A stretch of DNA of 40,225 bases, taken from assembly GCA_964479585.1 (NCBI GenBank), contig CAYZMP010000011.1, positions 1 through 40,225 of the forward strand, read 5' to 3'. Positions 23,793-30,979 of the stretch are shown in pieces. Within the stretch, counting starts at the first letter, position 1. Each line of letters begins with the position of its first letter. Made by a program: the position numbers and the translations under genes. The notes beneath the pieces were generated by a model. That model was not told the origin of the DNA and searched no databases. It was given only the letters and a program-made list of their open reading frames with translations. This DNA is from UBA6182 sp964479585. GTDB lineage: Bacteria > Bacillota_I > Bacilli_A > Erysipelotrichales > Erysipelotrichaceae.

Positions 23793-24470
23793 ATGCCAAA
23801 ACATATTGCAATTATTATGGATGGCAATGGTCGTTGGGCTAAAGCAAGAAATAAAGAACGTACCTTTGGTCATTTAGAAGGGACTAAAAATGTACGAAAC
23901 ATTGCAATTGCAGCGAAAGATTTTGGTGTGAAAGTATTAACGTTGTATGCTTTTTCAACTGAAAACTGGGCTCGACCAAAAAGTGAAGTAGCATTTTTAA
24001 TGAAACTACCGAAAGTGTTTATTAATGAGTACTTAAAAGAACTGATGGAAAATAACATTAAAATACAAACCATTGGTCACTATCAAAAACTTCCTAAAGA
24101 AACAGTAAAAGTGTTGGATTATGCAATGGCTCAAACTAAACACAACAATGGTATGATTTTAAACTTTGCACTAAACTATGGATCTAAAGATGAAATCGTA
24201 CATAGTGTTAATACCGTATTAAAACAAGGGAAAACACATGTGACAATGCAAGATATTGAAAAACATTTAATGACAGCTGATTTATTGGATGTTGATTTAT
24301 GCATTCGAACAAGTGGCGAGCAGCGATTATCGAATTTTTTACTGTGGCAATTAGCCTATGCAGAACTATATTTTACAGATGTGGCTTGGCCTGATTTTGA
24401 TAAAGATCAATTAGCATTAGCTATAAATAAGTATCGACAACGAGAACGTCGATTTGGAGGTCTAAAATGA
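23793..24470 (+). CDS. uppS: Undecaprenyl diphosphate synthase (isoprenyl transferase)
   Basis: A 225-residue cis-prenyltransferase that builds the C55 lipid carrier for wall glycan synthesis. It starts MPKHIAIIMDGNGRWAK with the catalytic Asp10, followed by LTLYAFSTENWARP and IRTSGEQRLSNFLLWQ and the C-terminal WPDF motif. The frame opens at 23766, but AAGGAG at 23781 fixes ATG 23793. ATGA overlap with cdsA. Confidence 0.97.
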   Translation: MPKHIAIIMDGNGRWAKARNKERTFGHLEGTKNVRNIAIAAKDFGVKVLTLYAFSTENWARPKSEVAFLMKLPKVFINEYLKELMENNIKIQTIGHYQKLPKETVKVLDYAMAQTKHNNGMILNFALNYGSKDEIVHSVNTVLKQGKTHVTMQDIEKHLMTADLLDVDLCIRTSGEQRLSNFLLWQLAYAELYFTDVAWPDFDKDQLALAINKYRQRERRFGGLK

Positions 24471-25234
24471 AACAAAAAATTATAACCGGAGCAATTTTAG
24501 CCGCAACACTTGGTCCCGCTTTGTATTTAGGTGGTTACTTCTTTCTTGCTGTTGTTGTTGTCTTTCTATCCTTAGGATCACGTGAAATTAGTTTTGTTTT
24601 TGAACCTGCTTGGCCAAAAAGCATGATTTTAGTTACACTTGTTATTATTATGTTGTTTTATATAGCACCTTTTCAGTATATATTCTTATTAATAATTGGT
24701 GTATTATCACTGATGTTTGTCTTTAAAGTACTTTTTAATTGGTTTACGATTGAAGATGGCGCGTTATGGTTTTTACTACTAATGATCGTAGGAGTAAGTG
24801 TACATGGACTTTCAGTTATTTTCTCTTATGGATCACTTGCCATATTGTACGTTGCAGTTGCGACATACATGACCGACACTGCTGCATATTTTATAGGGAT
24901 GCGTTTTGGTCGTCACAAATTAGCACCAATGATTTCTCCAAATAAAACCATTGAAGGTGCGATAGGAGGATGGGTGTTTGGTGCGTTGCTTGCCTTAGTG
25001 TATTCGATTGTTTTATTAGATGGTACATTTGATCTTACTTTATTGCTTATTGTATCCTTAATTATGCCTTTTGTAGGTCAACTTGGGGATTTAGCATTTT
25101 CATCCATTAAACGACACAAAGACATTAAAGATTTTGGAACTATTTTTCCTGAACATGGTGGAGTATTAGATCGTATTGATAGTTTGTTGTTTAATTTCAT
25201 GTTCTTTTATGCCATAATCGTTTTATTTGTGTAA
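24467..25234 (+). CDS. cdsA: Phosphatidate cytidylyltransferase
   Basis: A 255-residue membrane enzyme that makes CDP-diacylglycerol from phosphatidate and CTP, the branch point of phospholipid synthesis. About eight membrane segments and the signature region near the C-terminus (ISPNKTIEGAIGGW; GDLAFSSIKRHKDIKDFG; GGVLDRIDSLLFN). It overlaps uppS by 4 bases. In Bacillus dxr follows; here a 93-base gap leads straight to rasP. Confidence 0.96.
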   Translation: MKQKIITGAILAATLGPALYLGGYFFLAVVVVFLSLGSREISFVFEPAWPKSMILVTLVIIMLFYIAPFQYIFLLIIGVLSLMFVFKVLFNWFTIEDGALWFLLLMIVGVSVHGLSVIFSYGSLAILYVAVATYMTDTAAYFIGMRFGRHKLAPMISPNKTIEGAIGGWVFGALLALVYSIVLLDGTFDLTLLLIVSLIMPFVGQLGDLAFSSIKRHKDIKDFGTIFPEHGGVLDRIDSLLFNFMFFYAIIVLFV

Positions 25235-25271
25235 AAATAGTATCGTTAATCAACTATATCGAAGCATCGTA

Positions 25272-25301
25272 TTTTCAAAGTGAAGTTTGCCTTGATAAAA
25301 T
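25272..25301 (+). promoter_or_regulatory. Possible promoter before rasP
   Basis: TTTTCA (25272-25277), an 18-base spacer and TAAAAT (25296-25301). It is the only plausible pair in the 93-base gap after cdsA. Confidence 0.3.
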
Positions 25302-25327
25302 GAGTTTGTTAATATTGGAGGATTGTC

Positions 25328-26377
25328 ATGACAATTGTTTATTTTATTGTTATTTTAGGAGTTATCGTATTTGTACATGAGTTAGGTCATTTGCTAGTCG
25401 CAAAGGCTTTTAATGTGTATTGTCGTGAATTTGCCATTGGGTTTGGTCCAATACTTAAAAGGATACAAGGAAAAGAAACGGTGTACTCGATTCGAGCAGT
25501 TCCACTTGGTGGTTTTGTTTCGATGGCTGGAGAAACTGATGTTACATTAGAAGAAGGCATCGATCCATCAAGAACACTAAAAGCAATTCACCCATTTAAA
25601 CGTATCTTAATTATGTTAGCAGGTGTTTTTGCTAACTTTGTGTTAGCGTTTGTTATTTTTGTAGGAATATTTGGTTTAGCAGGACAAGTGAATGTTCCCC
25701 CAGAACCAGTTGTTGCGGATGTTATTGAAAATTCTGCAGCAGCAGAGGCAGGTGTTTTAGCCAATGATCGCATTGTGAAGATTACATTTTCCGATGGACG
25801 ATCTTTTGAACCAAAAGATTTTTTCGAAGTCATCAACATGACACAAATGGTATCAGATAGTATGATCTTTACTCTTGAACGTGAAGGAGAGCTAGTTGAA
25901 GTTAGCATCACTGCTCGATTTAATGAAGATGAGAATCGATACATGCTTGGCATGTATTTACCACCACAAGAAACAAAAGAAATATCCTTCTTTGAAACCT
26001 TCGGATATGCGGCTAAGACAATAGTTGATACAGTTGCTAGTGTTGTAGTGGCTTTGAGCTTTTTATTGCGTGGTATGGGCTTAGAATCGCTCTCAGGACC
26101 GGTTGGTATATATGAAGTGACTTCCCAACAAGCACAAGCAGGATTTAGTGCATTGGTTGTTTTAACAGCGATATTGTCATTAAATATTGGTATATTTAAT
26201 TTGCTACCATTACCAATTTTAGATGGTGGACGAGTAATCTTAACCATTATAGAATGGATCATTGGACGACCACTTCCAGAAAAGGTAGAAGGTGCTTTAA
26301 TTTCATTGAGTACACTACTAATTTTAGCACTCATTATTTTTATTACTTTTCAAGATTTAAGCAAGATATTTGGGTAA
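25328..26377 (+). CDS. rseP: Site-2 intramembrane metalloprotease RasP/RseP
   Basis: A 349-residue S2P-family zinc protease that cuts membrane-embedded substrates such as anti-sigma factors and remnant signal peptides. The zinc motif HELGH is at residues 17-21 in the first membrane segment. A PDZ domain lies about residues 120-205 (VIENSAAAEAGVLANDRIV) and the second active-site motif NLLPLPILDGGRV lies near residue 295. GGAGG precedes the ATG. Confidence 0.96.
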   Translation: MTIVYFIVILGVIVFVHELGHLLVAKAFNVYCREFAIGFGPILKRIQGKETVYSIRAVPLGGFVSMAGETDVTLEEGIDPSRTLKAIHPFKRILIMLAGVFANFVLAFVIFVGIFGLAGQVNVPPEPVVADVIENSAAAEAGVLANDRIVKITFSDGRSFEPKDFFEVINMTQMVSDSMIFTLEREGELVEVSITARFNEDENRYMLGMYLPPQETKEISFFETFGYAAKTIVDTVASVVVALSFLLRGMGLESLSGPVGIYEVTSQQAQAGFSALVVLTAILSLNIGIFNLLPLPILDGGRVILTIIEWIIGRPLPEKVEGALISLSTLLILALIIFITFQDLSKIFG

Positions 26378-26389
26378 TAGGGGTTAAAC

Positions 26390-27196
26390 ATGAGACAAAT
26401 TAAACAATTTCTAGCAGGTGTTTTTATTGGGATATCCAATGTAATACCTGGAATATCAGGTGGTACAATGGCTGTTGTGTTTAATGTTTATGATCAACTG
26501 ATAGAAGCTTTATCGTTAAACATACAAAGCATAAAAAAGAATTTTTCTTTTTTATTGCTTGTTTTTTTAGGTGTTGTAACTGGTATCTTAGTGTTTTCAC
26601 ATGTGATGAACTATTTATTAACGAATTTTGAAAATCAGACATACGGTGGATTTATTGGTGTCATCTTAGGTAGTTTACCGATATTAATTAAAACAGGTAA
26701 AATAAAAAAGATACGTCTTTCAATTGTTGTATCGTTTAGTGTTTTCTTTTTATTTATGATTGGAATGTGGTTAATGCAGGATAACCAAGCACCAATGGTT
26801 TCGGTAGAAACCCTTACTGTAGTAGGGGCATTGGGGTTGTTTTTTGCATCAAGTATCTCAACCTTTACAATGGTTGTGCCTGGTGTAAGTGGATCATTGT
26901 TGTTAGTGATGATTGGTTATTATCACGCTATCTTTACCTTTACCATTCGTCAGTTTGTCTTTCCACAATTAATTGTTGTAGTATTAGGAATGATCTTTGG
27001 TTTAATAGCAGGTGCAAAGGCGATTTCTTACTTGTTGAAAAATTTTAATGATATTATATACGCTGGTATTTTTGGTCTTATTATTGGATCATTGTTACCG
27101 TTGTTTCCTTCATTAGAAAACCCTGTTTCAACATTGTTAACCATGCTAATTATGGGTATTGTTACTTATATGTTTAATTATAAAACTTTGCGATAA
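26390..27196 (+). CDS. popT: DUF368 membrane protein, PopT-type undecaprenyl-phosphate transporter
   Basis: A 268-residue membrane protein with about eight segments and two related motifs, one per half: PGISGGT at 20-26 and PGVSGS at 164-169. These mark the DUF368 family, members of which (PopT) have been shown to recycle undecaprenyl phosphate across the membrane. The position 12 bases after rasP and downstream of uppS-cdsA fits a role in the lipid-carrier cycle. The assignment is by family; the substrate here is inferred. Confidence 0.88.
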   Translation: MRQIKQFLAGVFIGISNVIPGISGGTMAVVFNVYDQLIEALSLNIQSIKKNFSFLLLVFLGVVTGILVFSHVMNYLLTNFENQTYGGFIGVILGSLPILIKTGKIKKIRLSIVVSFSVFFLFMIGMWLMQDNQAPMVSVETLTVVGALGLFFASSISTFTMVVPGVSGSLLLVMIGYYHAIFTFTIRQFVFPQLIVVVLGMIFGLIAGAKAISYLLKNFNDIIYAGIFGLIIGSLLPLFPSLENPVSTLLTMLIMGIVTYMFNYKTLR

Positions 27197-27200
27197 AGGA

Positions 27201-27857
27201 TTAGATAAAGAATGAAATTGCGACAAAATGCGATAAGGCAGCGAAATTAATAAACACATGCCAAATCAAATGAAAGTACGGGCGATGTTTTTGCATATAA
27301 AACATCGCTCCAATCGTGTATAAAATACCACCTAATCCAATTAACAATAAAAAGTTAGAATCGCTTTCTCTAAGTAAGGTAGGTATAAACAACACAGCAA
27401 TCCATCCCATGGTTAAATAAATAAGAACGGACAACTTTGGTATCGATTTGCGAGCAATGGATTTATAAAGCACACCAATAAGAACCATAATCCACTGAAT
27501 GGCAAAGACAGTCCAACCAAGCCAACCATCTAACAAGTATAGGGCTATTGGTGTATAACTGCCTGCAATGGCAATGTATATTGCGATGTGGTCCAATATT
27601 TGAAAGACACGTTTGTGTGGGCTATTAAAAGCCATGGCATGATAAAGTGTGCTCATTAAAAACATAATAAACAGACTAATATAGAAGACGCCAGTAGAAA
27701 TGGCTAAAATCCAATCACCGTGAATGTAAGCATACACAGAACCAAAAGGTAAATAAAGCAGCATAAAGATGGCCATAATGCCATGTGTGATACTGTTGCC
27801 AACTTCTTCTTTAAAAGAAAGTTGAATCATTTGTTTTTCTTGTTTTATTTTTTTCAT
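27201..27857 (-). CDS. Hemolysin III/PAQR-family membrane protein (YqfA-like)
   Basis: A 218-residue protein with seven membrane segments and the conserved polar residues of the family: EEVGNSITHG at about 18-26, MSTLYHAM, FQILDHIAIYIAIAGSYTP, and LIWHVFINFAALSHF near the end. The family shares a hydrolase-like metal site (CREST). The name hemolysin III comes from a Bacillus cereus protein and is not good evidence for toxicity. The start at 27857 has no ribosome binding site and lies where transcription is predicted to begin. ATG at residue 9 is the alternative. It converges on popT with 4 bases between the stops. Confidence 0.9.
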   Translation of the reverse strand: MKKIKQEKQMIQLSFKEEVGNSITHGIMAIFMLLYLPFGSVYAYIHGDWILAISTGVFYISLFIMFLMSTLYHAMAFNSPHKRVFQILDHIAIYIAIAGSYTPIALYLLDGWLGWTVFAIQWIMVLIGVLYKSIARKSIPKLSVLIYLTMGWIAVLFIPTLLRESDSNFLLLIGLGGILYTIGAMFYMQKHRPYFHLIWHVFINFAALSHFVAISFFI

Positions 27858-27863
27858 AGGTGT

Positions 27864-27872
27864 ATTGTATCA
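27864..27872 (-). promoter_or_regulatory. Extended -10 promoter of the hemolysin III-family gene
   Basis: On the minus strand TGATACAAT is a TGn-extended -10 (TACAAT at 27869-27864). Six bases separate it from the ATG at 27857, so the transcript would start at or next to the start codon. No convincing -35 is present. Confidence 0.5.
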
Positions 27873-27915
27873 TAGAAAACTAAAACACATTTAAAAAAGA
27901 CTAGGAGTAGATATC

Positions 27916-29259
27916 ATGGATCAAAAAAGGCAGTATTTATTAGAAAGCGAAAATGTACAAAAAGCATTGTTGTATTTAGCTATTCCATCCATTGTTGCTA
28001 TGGTTACCAATGCTATCTATAATTTTGTCGATGCGCTTTTTGTTGGTATGCTTAACAATACTGCCATGATTGCTGCAGTAACGGTAACATTTCCAATGGT
28101 TATGATCATGGGTGCTATTGGTCAAGGACTAGGTATAGGTGCAGGATCGCTTATTGCTCGACAACTAGGAAAAAGAGAAACGAAACTGATTAGTAAAACA
28201 GTGTTTACAGTTATGTTTTTAGCTGTTGTCTTTTCACTTATTGGTTCTATTTTATTAATCGCAAACTTAGAAACAATACTACCATATTTTGGGGCAACAC
28301 CCGATGCTCTTGATTTTACAATTACGTATGCTCGATGGATGATTATTGGTATGATATCCACCATTTTGAATATGACAATGTCCAATTTGTTGCGTGCTGA
28401 AGGTGATGTTACTTTTCCAATGATAGCTATTATGAGTGGTGCTATTTTTAATATTGTCATTGATCCAATACTTATGTTTGAGTGGGGTTTTAATCTAGGT
28501 TTAGAAGGAGCATCAATCGCGACTATTATTGCACATATGTTAACAACAACCATGTTGTTTGTCCGTATGTTTAACAAACAGTCCGTATTAAACTTTAAAC
28601 CGCTAGTATGGGCGTTTAATATACAAATGGCAAAAGAAATATTTGCAATGGGTATCGTTGTCTTTTTTAGACAAGCACTCGTTAGTATATCGTTGTTGTT
28701 ATTAAACTTTGTTGCAGCAAGATATGGAACCGATGTTGTTGCGTCCATTGGTATAGTACAACGAACCAATGGACTTGTTATCTTTGTTTTAATAGGGTAT
28801 GCCCAAGGTCTCTTACCATTTGCAGGGTATAATTATGGTGCCAAAAACTATGGACGACTTAAAAAGGCCATTACATACTCTAGCTTATGGGCGAGTGTCT
28901 TTACGGTTGTTTCAGCCATAATTATGGTTGTCTTTTCAAAAGAGTTGTTGTTGCTATTTACAAGTGATCAACAAGTTCTGTATTATGGACAAAAAATGTT
29001 TTTAGCCATTGCACTAGGTTTACCTTTTGTTGGCTACTATCAAGTCGTTACGATCTTGTTTCAAGCATTTGGTAAAGTTAGAGAATCGTTTATACTATCC
29101 ATTTCACGTCAAGGATTCTTTTTGATACCACTTATCTTTGTTCTCCCAATGGTGTTTGGCTACAAGGGTTTGTTTGCAGCGATTCCAATAGCAGACTTTC
29201 TAACGTTATTTTTAACATTAGCCATGGCTAAACGCTTAAAAGCTGAACTTCAACTATAA
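27916..29259 (+). CDS. MATE family efflux transporter
   Basis: A 447-residue protein with about twelve membrane segments arranged as two similar halves, of the MATE type (MepA/NorM-like). Typical stretches are AIPSIVAMVTNAIYNFVDALFVG-region pieces such as YNFVDALFVGML, GIGAGSLIARQLGKRE, NLLRAEGDVTFPM and GYAQGLLPFAGYNYGAKNYGR. MATE pumps export drugs or metabolites in exchange for Na+ or H+; the substrate cannot be predicted. AGGAG precedes the ATG at 27916. The gene is monocistronic with its own terminator. Confidence 0.94.
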   Translation: MDQKRQYLLESENVQKALLYLAIPSIVAMVTNAIYNFVDALFVGMLNNTAMIAAVTVTFPMVMIMGAIGQGLGIGAGSLIARQLGKRETKLISKTVFTVMFLAVVFSLIGSILLIANLETILPYFGATPDALDFTITYARWMIIGMISTILNMTMSNLLRAEGDVTFPMIAIMSGAIFNIVIDPILMFEWGFNLGLEGASIATIIAHMLTTTMLFVRMFNKQSVLNFKPLVWAFNIQMAKEIFAMGIVVFFRQALVSISLLLLNFVAARYGTDVVASIGIVQRTNGLVIFVLIGYAQGLLPFAGYNYGAKNYGRLKKAITYSSLWASVFTVVSAIIMVVFSKELLLLFTSDQQVLYYGQKMFLAIALGLPFVGYYQVVTILFQAFGKVRESFILSISRQGFFLIPLIFVLPMVFGYKGLFAAIPIADFLTLFLTLAMAKRLKAELQL

Positions 29260-29283
29260 AAAAATACACAGACACACAATCAT

Positions 29284-29314
29284 AAAAGGGTAGGGAAATC
29301 TTGCCCTTTTTTTT
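29284..29314 (+). terminator. Terminator of the MATE gene
   Basis: AAAAGGG and CCCTTTT arms enclose a 13-base loop and are followed by T residues (eight T in all). Confidence 0.7.
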
Positions 29315-29320
29315 GCGTGC

Positions 29321-29349
29321 TTGCAATTATAGTTGATGTGATTTATAAT
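29321..29349 (+). promoter_or_regulatory. Promoter of the AbiEi/cohesin-dockerin operon
   Basis: TTGCAA (29321-29326), a 17-base spacer and a perfect -10 TATAAT (29344-29349). It is the only promoter visible before the four-gene surface operon. Confidence 0.75.
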
Positions 29350-29360
29350 ATAGTTAATGT
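29328..29360 (+). promoter_or_regulatory. Direct-repeat operator candidate over the promoter
   Basis: TATAGTTGATGT (29328-29339) and TATAGTTAATGT (29349-29360) are near-identical direct repeats starting 21 bp apart, two turns of the helix. One lies in the promoter spacer and the other begins at the last base of the -10, so a protein bound to both would block transcription. Confidence 0.5.
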
Positions 29361-29391
29361 ACACAATAATAAAGAAATGTGAGTGATAAAT

Positions 29392-30021
29392 ATGAGCGAA
29401 AACACCATAAAATTTCCAGTTGTAACAACAGAAATGCTAAAGAAATCTGGAGCAAATTTTGATAATATTAATGATTTGATTGAGCAAGAGAAAATTGTGC
29501 GTGTTAAGCGTGGTCATTACTTACACAAAGCCGCATTACAATTTCCACATAAAGCTTGCTTTTCTGCTTTTAAAGATGCATTATATTGTTTGGAAAGTGC
29601 AGCGTATATTTTTGGTTATTTAAAACATGAACCGCCAAAGGTTATGATTGCAGCTTCTAAAATGGAAAGCCGCAAAAAATACAAAAGCAAAGTATTACCA
29701 GTGAAAATGATGGTTCGTGATGAGAAGTATTATCATGTTGGTTATAGCCAAATAAAATTTGAAGGATTCACAATTAATGTAACTGATAGAGAAAGAACCT
29801 TATTAGATAGTATTCGTCACAATAAAAAAATGGATCCTAGAATTTATGGTAAAATCATTACTGGTTATATTAATGATGAACATAAAAACATTGATCGACT
29901 TGTTAAATACGCAAGTCAATTACGTTTAATTAAGAAAGTTGAAATTTTATTACAACCATGGTTGGGGGAAGAAATAAGTAACGTATTACACGCACAAGGA
30001 GACAACCATGAAAAAAATTAA
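29392..30021 (+). CDS. Orphan AbiEi-like winged-helix regulator
   Basis: A 209-residue protein of the AbiEi (type IV antitoxin) family. An N-terminal winged-helix domain (about residues 1-47, with EQEKIVRVKRGHYL) is followed by the AbiEi body (LESAAYIFGYLKHEPP; FEGFTINVTDRERTLLDSI). In AbiE systems this protein represses its own operon and pairs with the nucleotidyltransferase toxin AbiEii. No such toxin is present here; instead three surface-protein genes follow. GTG 29383 is in frame, but GAGTGA (29381-29386) fits ATG 29392. It overlaps the next gene by 14 bases. Role as repressor of this operon is inferred. Confidence 0.8.
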   Translation: MSENTIKFPVVTTEMLKKSGANFDNINDLIEQEKIVRVKRGHYLHKAALQFPHKACFSAFKDALYCLESAAYIFGYLKHEPPKVMIAASKMESRKKYKSKVLPVKMMVRDEKYYHVGYSQIKFEGFTINVTDRERTLLDSIRHNKKMDPRIYGKIITGYINDEHKNIDRLVKYASQLRLIKKVEILLQPWLGEEISNVLHAQGDNHEKN

Positions 30022-30979
30022 TGTACTCAACCTGCTAATTGCTGTTGTTGGAATATTGCTAGTTATCTCATTGGTTTCTACACTGATGGTATGGTTATCA
30101 CCCAATAACGACATAGATGATCCAAATGGAAATGATGATCCATCCATTAATGAAACCAACATAACTGTTAATCAATATACATTATATGAAGATGAAGATT
30201 TGTCGTTTCGTTTTATTTTAGCAAACATCACATTAACTTCAGATGAGCCTCAAAATGTTGCGATTAATCGATTTGTAACTTCACAGCAAGTAAATTTAGC
30301 AGATGTACAATCGTACTTAGATGATTTACTTGTAATGGATATTGATTTAACTAATGAAGACTATGATCTAGATTTTACATTTTTTGAAACAACCGATGAA
30401 ATTACATTAAACTTGTTCATTCCTTTACGTGTGAATGAATCAGAAACACTTACTGTGTTTTTTCAAGGAGAACAAGAGGTGTCGGTGTTGTTTGATTTAA
30501 CTACTGAAGCAAATTCATTAGCACAGCTTAAAGATGATAATAATGATAATACATACATTGATGAAATTATTGAAGAAGATTTGTACAGCATTAAAATAAT
30601 ATCTGTTAGTGAAATTACATATTCTAGTATTATTGAAACATTGGAGGATGGCTCTCAAGTTGATATGGTATTACCATCAACAGCACGAGTTATTGGTGTT
30701 TTAGTTGAAATTGAAGCATTAGGACTAGACCCAATATACATTGAAGGAGCTCGATTTAATATTCCTTCTGATAATCAAGTTTCACAAGCCTTTGATGATT
30801 CGATCGAAGTAGTTCAATTTGATAATTTATTCAATGTTCCTGTTATTAGTGAAGCATCTGGTTTTATCTTTTTTGATGTATATGTACCTGATCCTTCCAT
30901 TATTAATAATGTAACTGAATTTGAATTTAAACTCAATGTAGTAGACCAGTGGATTACTGTTCAGGTTGATGCACAATGA
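30008..30979 (+). CDS. Single-pass surface protein, unknown function
   Basis: A 323-residue protein with one N-terminal membrane segment (about residues 8-30), an acidic Asp/Asn/Pro linker and an extracellular part rich in predicted beta strands. The positive N-terminus and lack of a cleavage motif suggest an uncleaved signal anchor. A short acidic insert (DDNNDNTYIDEIIEED) separates two beta-rich parts, roughly residues 52-175 and 195-323. I recognise no family. AAGGAG precedes the ATG, which lies inside the regulator gene, and its end overlaps the glucosaminidase gene by 4 bases, so it belongs to the same operon and probably the same surface complex. Confidence 0.75.
   Translation: MKKINVLNLLIAVVGILLVISLVSTLMVWLSPNNDIDDPNGNDDPSINETNITVNQYTLYEDEDLSFRFILANITLTSDEPQNVAINRFVTSQQVNLADVQSYLDDLLVMDIDLTNEDYDLDFTFFETTDEITLNLFIPLRVNESETLTVFFQGEQEVSVLFDLTTEANSLAQLKDDNNDNTYIDEIIEEDLYSIKIISVSEITYSSIIETLEDGSQVDMVLPSTARVIGVLVEIEALGLDPIYIEGARFNIPSDNQVSQAFDDSIEVVQFDNLFNVPVISEASGFIFFDVYVPDPSIINNVTEFEFKLNVVDQWITVQVDAQ

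Noticed and set aside
25588..26334. A 248-residue ORF on the minus strand
   Set aside because: It lies fully antisense to rasP, has no ribosome binding site or family motif, and is a frame shadow.
27201..27857. Haemolytic toxin gene
   Set aside because: The hemolysin III name is historical. The family is widespread in harmless bacteria and in eukaryotes (PAQR), so toxicity should not be inferred.
28122..28769. A 215-residue ORF on the minus strand
   Set aside because: It is antisense to the MATE gene, with the biased composition of a shadow frame.
29392..30979. Complete AbiE toxin-antitoxin system
   Set aside because: The second gene codes for a signal-anchored beta-rich protein and has no nucleotidyltransferase motif, so no AbiEii toxin is present.
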